Shown here: positions 23,788-31,794 of the stretch, piece after piece
Layout of the letters: every line of letters starts with the position of its first letter
How positions within the stretch are numbered: position 1 is the stretch's first letter
From: Actinomycetota bacterium
GTDB taxonomy: Bacteria; Actinomycetota; Actinomycetes; Nanopelagicales; Nanopelagicaceae
Assembly (NCBI GenBank): GCA_947372165.1
Contig: CANBSP010000005.1
Location: 1 to 64,000, forward strand
Direction of reading: 5' to 3'
Length of the DNA stretch: 64,000 nucleotides
Position numbers and translations under genes: made by a program
The notes under the pieces: model-generated
Databases searched by the model: none
What the model was told of the DNA's origin: nothing
What the model saw: the letters and a program-made list of their open reading frames with translations, nothing else

Positions 23788-25581
23788 ATGCGTCAAGGAA
23801 GCACCCATCTTGCTGAAGTTGAGCATCGTTACAGTGGTGAAAACCCGTTTCGCACTCTCTTATATCTCTTTGAGGACCAGAAATCGCGAGTTGCGATCGC
23901 CTTCATCCTCTTCAGCATCAAACACTCGCCATCATGGGTGATCCCACTTCTCACGGCAAATATTATCGATGTCATCAGTCAACATAAGAGTTCAACCGAA
24001 CTCTTTATCAATATCGCCATCTTGGCATGTGTCACATTGCAAAACTGGCCGGTCAACGTCCTCTATGTTCGATTCCAAAGCCGGGCGATCCGCGAAGTTG
24101 AAAATCGTCTTCGGTCAGCGCTAGTTGAACGGATGCAACAGCTGAGCATGGGTTTTTATCTGCGAACTAATGCGGGCGTTCTTCAAACGAAGGTTGTCAG
24201 GGATGTCGAAAATATCGAGCAGATGGTTCGAAATCTCTCGGATGGTGGTTTTGTCGCGATCAATGGTGTCATCGGCGCGATCTTAATTACCTCGCTCAAA
24301 GTCCCAATGTTCTTACCCTTCTTTCTCATTCTTGGACCTTGTATTGCGCTCTTGATCGTAAAACTTCGCCGTAAACTCAATAACCGGAATGAAGTCTTTC
24401 GAAGCGAGATTGAAGATATGTCAGCTCGAGTCAATGAAATGACGACACTTATTCCCATCACTCGTGCCCATGGCTTAGAAAAAAGCGCGCTGGAGACGAT
24501 GTATGAGTCATTCAGTAATGTGAAGCGCGCAGGGCTTAGCCTGGATGCATTTAACGCCAACTTCAATGCAATGGCATGGGTGACATTCCAATCCGCAAAT
24601 GTCCTCTGTCTCGCCACCGCTGCTTTCTGCGCGATTAAAGGAAAATTTGGAGTAACAACTGGTGATGTTGTCCTCTTGACCTCATTCTTTGGCCAACTCA
24701 TCGGCGCAGTGATTCTTGTATCGAGCTTGATGCCACAAATAGCTAAAGGCTTTGCCTCTATTCGTTCTCTTGGCGAGGTCTTAGAGTCCCCAGATATTGA
24801 GGCGAATGCAAATAAGCCTGCAATGTCGAATGTTTTAGGCATTGTGGATTTTAAGGATGTCTCATTTACATATCCTGGCTCTACAAATCCAGCAATAAAG
24901 GAGCTCACACTCCGGGTGCGCCCAGGGGAGATGATCGCACTTGTCGGACCATCAGGATCTGGCAAATCAACACTGATCAACCTTGCGATCGGATTTTTGC
25001 GGCCACAATCCGGAACAATCTCATTCGATGGAAATGATCTATCAAAGTTTGATCTTCGCACTGCACGAAAATTTATCTCGGTGGTGCCGCAAGAATCTGT
25101 TCTCTTTGATGGCACCGTTCGTGAAAACATTACTTATGGACTAGGTGACGTTTCGGATAGAGCTGTTACAGATGCGCTTGTAGCATCAAATGCAGCAGAT
25201 TTTGTTGCAGCACTTCCTGAGGGCGTGGATACGATCGTCGGAGAGCGAGGCGCAAGAATTTCTGGCGGTCAAAAGCAACGTCTTGCGATTGCACGTGCAT
25301 TAATCAGAAACCCACGAATTCTTGTTTTGGATGAGGCAACCTCAGCGCTAGATTCTGAATCAGAGAGAGCGATCCAGAAGGCATTGGAATCCTTGATGGC
25401 AAACCGAACCACATTTGTTGTGGCTCACCGCCTCTCGACGGTTCAAAAAGCAGACACAATCCTGGTCTTGCAAGATGGAAATCTCGTTGAACGCGGCACC
25501 CACCACGAATTGTCAAAGGCTGGTGGTCTCTACCAACGGCTCTTTGAGGCTCAGACATTCATAGATGAGGTAAAGGAGTAA
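23788..25581 (+). CDS. exporter-type ABC transporter, fused permease and ATPase
   Basis: A 597-residue ABC half-transporter. Six TM helices fill about residues 30-320; the nucleotide-binding domain (about 350-590) has Walker A GPSGSGKST, Q loop VVPQESVLFDGTV, signature ISGGQKQR, Walker B ILVLDEATSALDS and the H-loop VVAHRLS. All catalytic residues are intact, so a homodimer could hydrolyse ATP. The fold is that of exporters (MsbA-like), yet the gene is first in an operon with two carbohydrate enzymes, suggesting sugar or glycoside traffic; direction of transport is not known. CE7 starts 2 nt after its stop. Confidence 0.88.
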   Translation: MRQGSTHLAEVEHRYSGENPFRTLLYLFEDQKSRVAIAFILFSIKHSPSWVIPLLTANIIDVISQHKSSTELFINIAILACVTLQNWPVNVLYVRFQSRAIREVENRLRSALVERMQQLSMGFYLRTNAGVLQTKVVRDVENIEQMVRNLSDGGFVAINGVIGAILITSLKVPMFLPFFLILGPCIALLIVKLRRKLNNRNEVFRSEIEDMSARVNEMTTLIPITRAHGLEKSALETMYESFSNVKRAGLSLDAFNANFNAMAWVTFQSANVLCLATAAFCAIKGKFGVTTGDVVLLTSFFGQLIGAVILVSSLMPQIAKGFASIRSLGEVLESPDIEANANKPAMSNVLGIVDFKDVSFTYPGSTNPAIKELTLRVRPGEMIALVGPSGSGKSTLINLAIGFLRPQSGTISFDGNDLSKFDLRTARKFISVVPQESVLFDGTVRENITYGLGDVSDRAVTDALVASNAADFVAALPEGVDTIVGERGARISGGQKQRLAIARALIRNPRILVLDEATSALDSESERAIQKALESLMANRTTFVVAHRLSTVQKADTILVLQDGNLVERGTHHELSKAGGLYQRLFEAQTFIDEVKE

Positions 25582-25583
25582 TC

Positions 25584-26573
25584 ATGTTGCTTGGTCAACC
25601 GCTCGAACTGCTAGAAAAGTACCGGCCGGCATTAACTAAGGCCCCCGACTTTGAGTCATTTTGGCACGAGACGCTTTCAACCTACCTCGTGGCTGACCCT
25701 CACCCAACACTTACTCCAGTGACAAGCCCGATTACCGAGATCGCCATCTGGGATGTCACTATTCCTGGATATAACCAGGATCCGATTAAAGGTTGGTTCC
25801 TCTCACCCAAGAACCTCACAGCACCTAAACCCGTCATTGTGATTTATGAGGGGTATGGCGGAGGCCGTGGAAATTACAACGAGTGGCTCTTCTGGGCTAA
25901 TTGCGGCTATCCGACCTTGGTCATGGATACACGAGGGCAAGGCGGTGGACATCGTCGCGGTGATACCCCTGATGGTGCCTATCCGCGTGGCTCGTCGTCT
26001 TCTGGCTTTATGACGATGGGCATTCAATCAAAGGATGATTATTACTATCGTCGTGTTTACTCTGATGCCGTCGCCTTTGTTCGGGCAGCTAAGCACCTTC
26101 CTGGTGTGGATAGCTCAAGGATTGTGACGACTGGCGGGAGCCAAGGTGGAGCAATTGCGCTCGCCGCAGCTTCTCTTGCACCAGAAGTATTCGCGACTAT
26201 GCCGGATGTGCCCTTCCTCTCGCATATCCATCGCGCCATCGAACTCACAGATGCATATCCCTATCAAGAGATTGTGAATTACTGCCGTATCCATCGAAGT
26301 GATGCGAAGCAGGCACTTGAGACTTTGACTTACTTTGATTGTATGAATTTAGTAACGATGGCAAAGGCTGAGGCACTCATCAGTCTTGGTATGCACGATC
26401 CAATATGCCCACCAGATACCATCTTTGCAATGCGAAATCATTATGCTGGCAAGAGAACAACCAAGATTTGGGAGTTCAATATGCACGAAGGTGGATCCAG
26501 TGATCAGAATCTTCTGCAGGCACAATGGCTATCTGAACTATTAACCAATACAGCTAAAAGTAGCGAAAAATAA
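25584..26573 (+). CDS. acetyl xylan esterase / cephalosporin C deacetylase (CE7 family)
   Basis: Alpha/beta hydrolase (329 aa) removing acetyl groups from sugar oligomers. CE7 signatures: RGQGGG (about residue 113), nucleophile Ser in GGSQGG (about 193), Asp in GMHDPICPP (about 272) and His in MHEGG (about 300). There is no signal peptide, which is usual for CE7 enzymes that act on imported acetylated oligosaccharides in the cytoplasm. The tight spacing to the ABC gene (2 nt) and to the glycosidase (9 nt) indicates one operon. Confidence 0.88.
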   Translation: MLLGQPLELLEKYRPALTKAPDFESFWHETLSTYLVADPHPTLTPVTSPITEIAIWDVTIPGYNQDPIKGWFLSPKNLTAPKPVIVIYEGYGGGRGNYNEWLFWANCGYPTLVMDTRGQGGGHRRGDTPDGAYPRGSSSSGFMTMGIQSKDDYYYRRVYSDAVAFVRAAKHLPGVDSSRIVTTGGSQGGAIALAAASLAPEVFATMPDVPFLSHIHRAIELTDAYPYQEIVNYCRIHRSDAKQALETLTYFDCMNLVTMAKAEALISLGMHDPICPPDTIFAMRNHYAGKRTTKIWEFNMHEGGSSDQNLLQAQWLSELLTNTAKSSEK

Positions 26574-26582
26574 GGAGAAAAG

Positions 26583-27587
26583 ATGCTCAATGGCGTAGAA
26601 CATCTTGGGTACGGCTTCAATGCACAGTGGGCCTATTCGAGTGAATCTGAGGCGGCGAAACCAGCAGATACTCGAATGCTCGACTTCATGGCTAAGTACA
26701 ACTTTACCTTTCTTCGACTTCCACTTGATTATCGCTACTGGTTACCGAAAATTGGTGGTCCTCAGAACCAAGAGTTCTTAAAACTCCTTGATAGTTATGT
26801 TCATGAATCCGTAAGCCGTGGCATACATATCTCGGTAAACCTTCATCGTGCGCCGGGATATTGCATTAATGGCTGGGAGAAAGAGAGTACGAACCTCTGG
26901 GCCGATGCGATTGCTCAGGATGCCTTTGAAGATCTTTGGACCACACTCGCCGAACGATATAAAGGCCAGTATGGAAAATTAATGAGCTTTGATCTCGTTA
27001 ATGAACCACCAGATATTGGCCAACGCGGCTTTACTCGCGATATTCATCAGGATGTTATCCGCCGAATTACGCATGCCATTCGCACGATCGATCCGAATCG
27101 CCAAGTTGTGATTAATGGCTTGGCAGGCGGTCATCTGGCAATGCCCGAACTTGCTGATCTTGAAGTGATTCATAGCGGGCGCGGCTATCAACCAATGTTG
27201 GTCTCGCATTACAAAGCGGAATGGTGGGCGGGTTCGGTAGGTATGCCAACCCCAACGTATCCATGCGAATACAACGGCCAATGGTGGGATCGGCAAGCGC
27301 TCTGGGATTTCTATGCACCATGGCGTGAGGTGCAGGCGATGGGCCGCCCCGTTCATATTGGAGAATTTGGCTGCTACCGCTATACCGATAATGATGTCGC
27401 TCTCCGTTGGTTCTCAGATCTCTTCAGTATCTATAAGGAATCTGGCTGGGGATATTCATTGTGGGAGTTCGACGGAAACTTCGGAATTGCCAATCACAAC
27501 CGGCCCGGTACCGTCTATGAAAACTTTGAAGGGCTCAATATTGACCGGGCACTTCTCAACTTGATGCTAGAAAGCCGAATTGAATGA
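26583..27587 (+). CDS. GH5-type cellulase-family glycoside hydrolase
   Basis: Retaining beta-glycanase (334 aa) of clan GH-A, most like GH5. The (beta/alpha)8 barrel has FLRLPLDYRYW, HISVNLHRAPGYC, the acid/base Glu in DLVNEPPD (about residue 140) and the nucleophile Glu in VHIGEFGCYR (about 260), followed by GWGYSLWEFDG. No signal peptide, so it acts inside the cell, probably on oligosaccharides freed of acetyl groups by the preceding CE7 enzyme. AAGGAG lies 6 nt before the ATG. Specificity (mannan, glucan or xylan) cannot be read directly. Confidence 0.85.
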   Translation: MLNGVEHLGYGFNAQWAYSSESEAAKPADTRMLDFMAKYNFTFLRLPLDYRYWLPKIGGPQNQEFLKLLDSYVHESVSRGIHISVNLHRAPGYCINGWEKESTNLWADAIAQDAFEDLWTTLAERYKGQYGKLMSFDLVNEPPDIGQRGFTRDIHQDVIRRITHAIRTIDPNRQVVINGLAGGHLAMPELADLEVIHSGRGYQPMLVSHYKAEWWAGSVGMPTPTYPCEYNGQWWDRQALWDFYAPWREVQAMGRPVHIGEFGCYRYTDNDVALRWFSDLFSIYKESGWGYSLWEFDGNFGIANHNRPGTVYENFEGLNIDRALLNLMLESRIE

Positions 27588-27616
27588 TTGACAACGATGG
27601 AACTTGGTGGAACTCT
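27588..27616 (+). promoter_or_regulatory. promoter/operator element, copy 1
   Basis: TTGACAACGATG, 8 variable bases, TGGAACTCT. The same layout recurs at 28363-28391. TTGACA matches a -35 box and the AACTCT 17 nt later could be a poor -10. A further inverted repeat CTCTAC-6-GTAGAG (27619-27636) follows in the presumed leader of the next gene. Confidence 0.5.
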
Positions 27617-27706
27617 TCCTCTACGAATTTGTAGAGTATAAATTCTGCCGAGAGAGTATTTTTCAGATGAGATTTCAATGATCCGTGAATTGATGGGAGT
27701 AACACT

Positions 27707-28261
27707 GTGAAGCGAAATACCCTAATTCCACTTGGTGTGGCTGCGCTATTTGTAGCAACTGCCTACTTCACAGCAGGGCCTGCAGTCCCAATGGATACAG
27801 ATCGGACATCCTCACTTGCCCAGGCAGAACAAGCAAAGCAATCGACCAAAGAGGTAAAAGCTGCCTACGGCGTCGATATTCCTTTTGCAGATGGCATCTC
27901 TCTCAATCTTTCAGAGCCGGTTCCATTTAAAGTGACTGATTCAAATATCGATACAACAGGCAAAATAACCCAGTTCTTAACTGTAAATTTGAAGAATACT
28001 GGCAAGACGGATTTTGACGCTAACTCATTATCGATGGGTACTCCGGTTGTTGAGCAGGATACCAATGCAAGTTGCGAACAAGTTTTTCCAATGCAGAAGG
28101 ATGTCTTGCCCTACCCAACAGAGATGACTGTAAAACCACAAAGTACTTTGACGCTCAATTGGGTTTTCACATGTGAAACAAAGCCCGGCAACACTGTCAC
28201 GATCACATACAACGTCACAGATAAAGATCAAGCGACGTTGAGCTACACAACTAAACCATAG
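27707..28261 (+). CDS. small secreted protein of unknown function
   Basis: A 184-residue product from a GTG start. An N-terminal hydrophobic segment (about residues 5-26, TLIPLGVAALFVATAYFTAG) is a signal peptide or anchor; there is no lipobox Cys. The rest is polar and beta-rich (FLTVNLKNTGKTDFDANSLSMGTP, STLTLNWVFTCE, NTVTITYNVTDKD), resembling an immunoglobulin-like DUF4352-type ligand or sensor domain, with two Cys that could form a disulfide. It has its own promoter element shared with the sugar transporter downstream. I do not recognise a specific family. Confidence 0.7.
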   Translation: MKRNTLIPLGVAALFVATAYFTAGPAVPMDTDRTSSLAQAEQAKQSTKEVKAAYGVDIPFADGISLNLSEPVPFKVTDSNIDTTGKITQFLTVNLKNTGKTDFDANSLSMGTPVVEQDTNASCEQVFPMQKDVLPYPTEMTVKPQSTLTLNWVFTCETKPGNTVTITYNVTDKDQATLSYTTKP

Positions 28262-28269
28262 TCTCGCTA

Positions 28270-28288
28270 CGTTCAGAATTTCTGAACG
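28270..28288. terminator. palindromic hairpin after the small secreted protein
   Basis: CGTTCAGA-ATT-TCTGAACG, perfect 8-bp arms, 9 nt after the stop at 28261. No T-tract, so an operator role is also possible. Confidence 0.4.
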
Positions 28289-28362
28289 GTCATCTCATGC
28301 GTAATGTCCTATTCATGTCCTTTGGATAGCCAAAGTGTTATAGAAATACGCATAGATTCTCG

Positions 28363-28391
28363 TTGACAACGATGACATATGCTGGAAATCT
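28363..28391 (+). promoter_or_regulatory. promoter/operator element, copy 2, of the mannan operon
   Basis: TTGACAACGATG, 8 variable bases, TGGAAATCT. Within it TGACAACGATGACA fits the pattern TGnCAnCGnTGnCA, a near-palindrome with central CG as in LacI-family operators; a LacI gene lies in this operon at 33594. A short symmetrical stretch GGGAGAA-A-TTCTCCC (28424-28438) follows in the leader. Confidence 0.5.
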
Positions 28392-28461
28392 GCGGGTTAA
28401 TCGCAGCGACCCTCGCCTGCGATGGGAGAAATTCTCCCTTGAGCACCAAAGGAGTAACTAG

Positions 28462-29718
28462 GTGAAGCGTCTCGGAGCTATAGCGTTAGCTATATCGATG
28501 GCCGCTGGTGCTGTTTTCAGCACCTCGGCGCACGCCGCAGCGAAGCCAACTCTCACCATCTGGGCAACCGGTGGCGATGCGGATAAGGCTGTAATGCAAG
28601 TTGCAGCAGATCTCTTTGCGAAGGCAAATAACGTCAATGTTAAAGTTGAAGCAATTTCTTGGGGCGACGGATATGCGAAGGTTCTCGCAGCCGCAGCCGC
28701 AAAGAGCGGACCAGATGTATTCACAGGAGGTCTTTCCTGGGGTATCTCTGCAGGCAACAAAGGAGCGCTTGCTGATCTTCGCGCCCTTGGTGTCTCAAAC
28801 ACCGTTCAACCTCTCGTAGCACCTCAGATCTATAAGGCTTTGATTGGATATAAGGCAACTAAGGTTTATGCCGTTCCATTCGATCTCACTTTGATGATGA
28901 TGTTCTACGACAAGACAACTCTTGCAAAGGCTGGAATCTCAGCAGCACCAACAACTATTGCAGAGTTCAACGCAGCAGCAGCCAAGTTGAAGGCAACCTC
29001 CGGAATCACCGCACCTGTTTACAACGAGTGGGGTAACGGCGATTGGCTCGGATTCTTCTCATGGCTCTACTCAATGGGTGGATCTCTCTATGACTCCAAG
29101 TGCCAGGTAAGCATCAACAATGCAAAGGGTGTCGCAGCCTTGACTCAGTTCAAGAAGCTCTACACCGACTTTGGTGCACTCAAGCCAGGAGTTGCAGATT
29201 GGACTCTTAACGACAACTTGAAGAAGGGCACATACGGAATCGGATTCTCTGGAAACTTCCAGGCTTCCTCTTTCTACACCTACTACAAGGATTACAAGAC
29301 TTGGTCTGCAGCACCAGTGCCAGCAGCTCCAGGATCTAAGAGCACAGCCTTCATCGGCGGTCGCGGAATCTCAATCATGGGTTATATCTCTAACTCACAG
29401 AAGAGCCTCGCTGCTAAGTTCATCAAGACTCTCTACAACGCAGATGTTGTAAAGGCTATGAACGTCGTTGGTGCAGCTCAGAATGCAATCTTCCTCTCAC
29501 CTGTATCAGCATTCGCTGACACAATCTCTTCATACCCTGCCGATGTATTGGCAACTATTAAGAGCCAGTTGAAGGATGCACAGGGCCCACCAAACTGTAA
29601 TGGTTGGGAAGATTCACAGAACGACGTTACAACAGCACTTCAGAGCTACATGTTTGGATCAACAGATGTCCAAACTGCTTTGGATAAGGCTGCTGCAGTA
29701 ATGAAGTCACATCTCTAA
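28462..29718 (+). CDS. sugar ABC transporter substrate-binding protein (CUT1)
   Basis: Extracellular solute-binding protein (418 aa) for the adjacent permeases. GTG start with AAAGGAG 8 nt upstream. Signal peptide about residues 1-28 with a type I cleavage context (STSAHAAA) and no lipobox Cys. The mature part starts PTLTIWATGGDADKAVMQVAADLF, the normal family 1 opening; Trp/aromatic-rich middle NEWGNGDWLGFFSWLYSMGG likely holds the sugar. Its position before mannan-degrading enzymes suggests mannooligosaccharides as ligand (inference). Confidence 0.92.
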   Translation: MKRLGAIALAISMAAGAVFSTSAHAAAKPTLTIWATGGDADKAVMQVAADLFAKANNVNVKVEAISWGDGYAKVLAAAAAKSGPDVFTGGLSWGISAGNKGALADLRALGVSNTVQPLVAPQIYKALIGYKATKVYAVPFDLTLMMMFYDKTTLAKAGISAAPTTIAEFNAAAAKLKATSGITAPVYNEWGNGDWLGFFSWLYSMGGSLYDSKCQVSINNAKGVAALTQFKKLYTDFGALKPGVADWTLNDNLKKGTYGIGFSGNFQASSFYTYYKDYKTWSAAPVPAAPGSKSTAFIGGRGISIMGYISNSQKSLAAKFIKTLYNADVVKAMNVVGAAQNAIFLSPVSAFADTISSYPADVLATIKSQLKDAQGPPNCNGWEDSQNDVTTALQSYMFGSTDVQTALDKAAAVMKSHL

Positions 29719-29749
29719 ATCGAGGGATATGTCATCTCATAAATGACAG

Positions 29750-29781
29750 AGATAAGGGAGAGCGAGAGCTCTCCCTTATCT
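29750..29781 (+). terminator. 14-bp perfect hairpin between binding protein and permeases
   Basis: AGATAAGGGAGAGC and GCTCTCCCTTATCT form an uninterrupted 14-bp stem with a GAGA (GNRA) tetraloop. No T-tract follows. In CUT1 operons such hairpins usually stabilise the binding-protein mRNA and lower permease expression. Confidence 0.7.
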
Positions 29782-29837
29782 CCTCTCACAGCTTCATTAA
29801 ATTTACAATTATGTAATGAAAGAGATAAGGGTCACCG

Positions 29838-30812
29838 GTGCAAAGCAATCGTAGGTTGAAGAACTCTGATGGAGTTAGCCGTAAGACCGGCTTCCGCAGA
29901 TTCAGTGATGGTGGCTTCTCGACTTATTCGATGCTTGCACCTTTTGTTGGTCTCTTCTTAATCTGGTCGGCATACCCAGTATTTAAAAGTTTGCAGATGT
30001 CATTCCAACGCTACAACGCGATCTGTAATAAGGATCAATATCCTTGTGGCTCTGTTGGTCTAAAAAATTATTCAACTCTGATTATGAGCGATGCCCGATT
30101 CCATAAGGCTCTCTTTCACAGCGCACTTTATGTTGTTGGAGCGGTGATTTTGAGTATGGCGGCCTCGCTCGCCTTGGCAATCGCCTTACAAGAAGATAAT
30201 CGCCAGAATCGAATCCTTCGCGTCATCTTCTTCCTTCCAAGCGTTACCTCCTCAGTAGCAATCACACTTGTGTGGGGATGGGTCTTTGGTGGCACAACAA
30301 TCGGCATGGCAAATGCCGTACTTCAACGACTTGGAATCATTAGCCATCCCATTGAATGGCTTGCCACTCCAGTGCTGGCGATTCCCATTCTGATCTTCCT
30401 TTCCGTGTGGGGCGGCGCCGGTTTCGGCATGATTCTCTTCCTCGCCGGTCTCAATGCGATTCCAAGTTCATACTATGAGGCTGCTGTCATTGATGGCGCA
30501 GGCCCGCGCGAACGCTTCAAATACATCACCTTTCCGCTGCTTCGCCCGGTAATGGTCTATGTCGGTATCACTGGCACCATCGGCGCATTTCAAATCTTTG
30601 AAACTATTTATCTCATCTTCCCATCGTCGGTTGGCAGCATCGGTGGCTTTAAAGATGAAGCTCTCATGATTGTGCCTTACCTCTATGACGCCGGCTTCAA
30701 GCATTTCCGCCTTGGTTATGCATCGGCAGTGGCCTGGGTTCTCTTCGCCATTATCTTCGTCATTAGTTTGATAAATCTGCGCCTGACAAAGTCATTGGAG
30801 GATTTGCGATGA
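29838..30812 (+). CDS. sugar ABC transporter permease (MalF/UgpA-like)
   Basis: First permease subunit (324 aa, GTG start) of the CUT1 importer. Six TM helices with a long periplasmic-side loop after TM1 that has CNKDQYPCGS. The EAA motif that docks the ATPase reads EAAVIDGAGPRERFKYITFPLLRP near residue 215. It overlaps the next permease by 4 nt (ATGA). No ATP-binding protein is encoded in the operon. Confidence 0.93.
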   Translation: MQSNRRLKNSDGVSRKTGFRRFSDGGFSTYSMLAPFVGLFLIWSAYPVFKSLQMSFQRYNAICNKDQYPCGSVGLKNYSTLIMSDARFHKALFHSALYVVGAVILSMAASLALAIALQEDNRQNRILRVIFFLPSVTSSVAITLVWGWVFGGTTIGMANAVLQRLGIISHPIEWLATPVLAIPILIFLSVWGGAGFGMILFLAGLNAIPSSYYEAAVIDGAGPRERFKYITFPLLRPVMVYVGITGTIGAFQIFETIYLIFPSSVGSIGGFKDEALMIVPYLYDAGFKHFRLGYASAVAWVLFAIIFVISLINLRLTKSLEDLR

Positions 30813-31789
30813 GCGTCTTCACACAAGTACCAAGCGAGCAGAAATCTGTCGATGAAGATCTCAAGGCGATGGATCGATTTGGTGGATTCACCAACCCATA
30901 CGAGCAGAAGGGTAAGTTTCGGGCACTGCGCAAGTTGCCGCTCTATTTCATGATCATTATCATGATCGCTCCGTACTACTGGATGATCACGTCAAGTTTT
31001 AAATCTGTAAAAGAGTTGCAAACTAACCCACCAACATTTTGGCCAAAGAAATGGATCATCGGTAACTACTACGACAGTCGATTCAACCCCATTAAGTTCC
31101 AGCAGGATGTTCAACAAGGACTCTTTCAAAGGTTTCCTGAGCTCAAATATGGATTCCTTCGTTTTATCTTTAACAGCCTCTTTGTCACAGTAACGACAAC
31201 CTTCCTCACCCTCTTTATTGGGGCGCTTGCCGCATATGTCATAAGCAAGCACCGATTTAAGGGCAAGAGAGTGATCTACCTTGTCATTATCGGATCCATG
31301 ATGATTCCTTGGCAGGTAGGTATCATTCCAAACTTCCTGACAGTAAAGAGCTTTGGCTGGATAAATACCTATTGGGCTTACATCATCCCAGCTCTGCCTA
31401 AGGCCTTTATCGTCTTCTTCTTGGCACAGTATCTCTCGGGTATTCCTGATGAACTCATGGAGGCAGCGCGTATCGATGGTGCTGGTGAATACCGGATTTT
31501 CTGGAGCATCGTTCTGCCATTAATGAAGCCAGCTCTCGTTGCAATGATGATTCTGACGGCGATCGGGGAATGGAATAACTTCCTATGGCCGCTCATCATC
31601 ACTGATACCCAATCTATGTATAACTTGCCGCGAGCGATTGCTGATATCTCCAATTCTGCACAAGGCAATCTCGGAACGCAGGGTGTCTTGATGGCGGCGG
31701 CTTTGCTTACATCTCTTCCTACTATTCTCCTCTTCTTCTTCACGCAGCGACATTTTGTTCGCGGAATTGTTCTATCGGGAATTAAGTAG
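30809..31789 (+). CDS. sugar ABC transporter permease (MalG/UgpE-like)
   Basis: Second permease subunit (326 aa). An extended polar N-terminus of about 40 residues precedes TM1 (LPLYFMIIIMIAPYYWMI). The EAA motif is EAARIDGAGEYRIFWSIVLPLMKP near residue 220; the end QRHFVRGIVLSGIK is typical of MalG-type subunits. Translation is coupled to the first permease. An ATPase such as MsiK from elsewhere in the genome must complete the system. Confidence 0.93.
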   Translation: MSVFTQVPSEQKSVDEDLKAMDRFGGFTNPYEQKGKFRALRKLPLYFMIIIMIAPYYWMITSSFKSVKELQTNPPTFWPKKWIIGNYYDSRFNPIKFQQDVQQGLFQRFPELKYGFLRFIFNSLFVTVTTTFLTLFIGALAAYVISKHRFKGKRVIYLVIIGSMMIPWQVGIIPNFLTVKSFGWINTYWAYIIPALPKAFIVFFLAQYLSGIPDELMEAARIDGAGEYRIFWSIVLPLMKPALVAMMILTAIGEWNNFLWPLIITDTQSMYNLPRAIADISNSAQGNLGTQGVLMAAALLTSLPTILLFFFTQRHFVRGIVLSGIK

Positions 31790-31794
31790 AAAAA

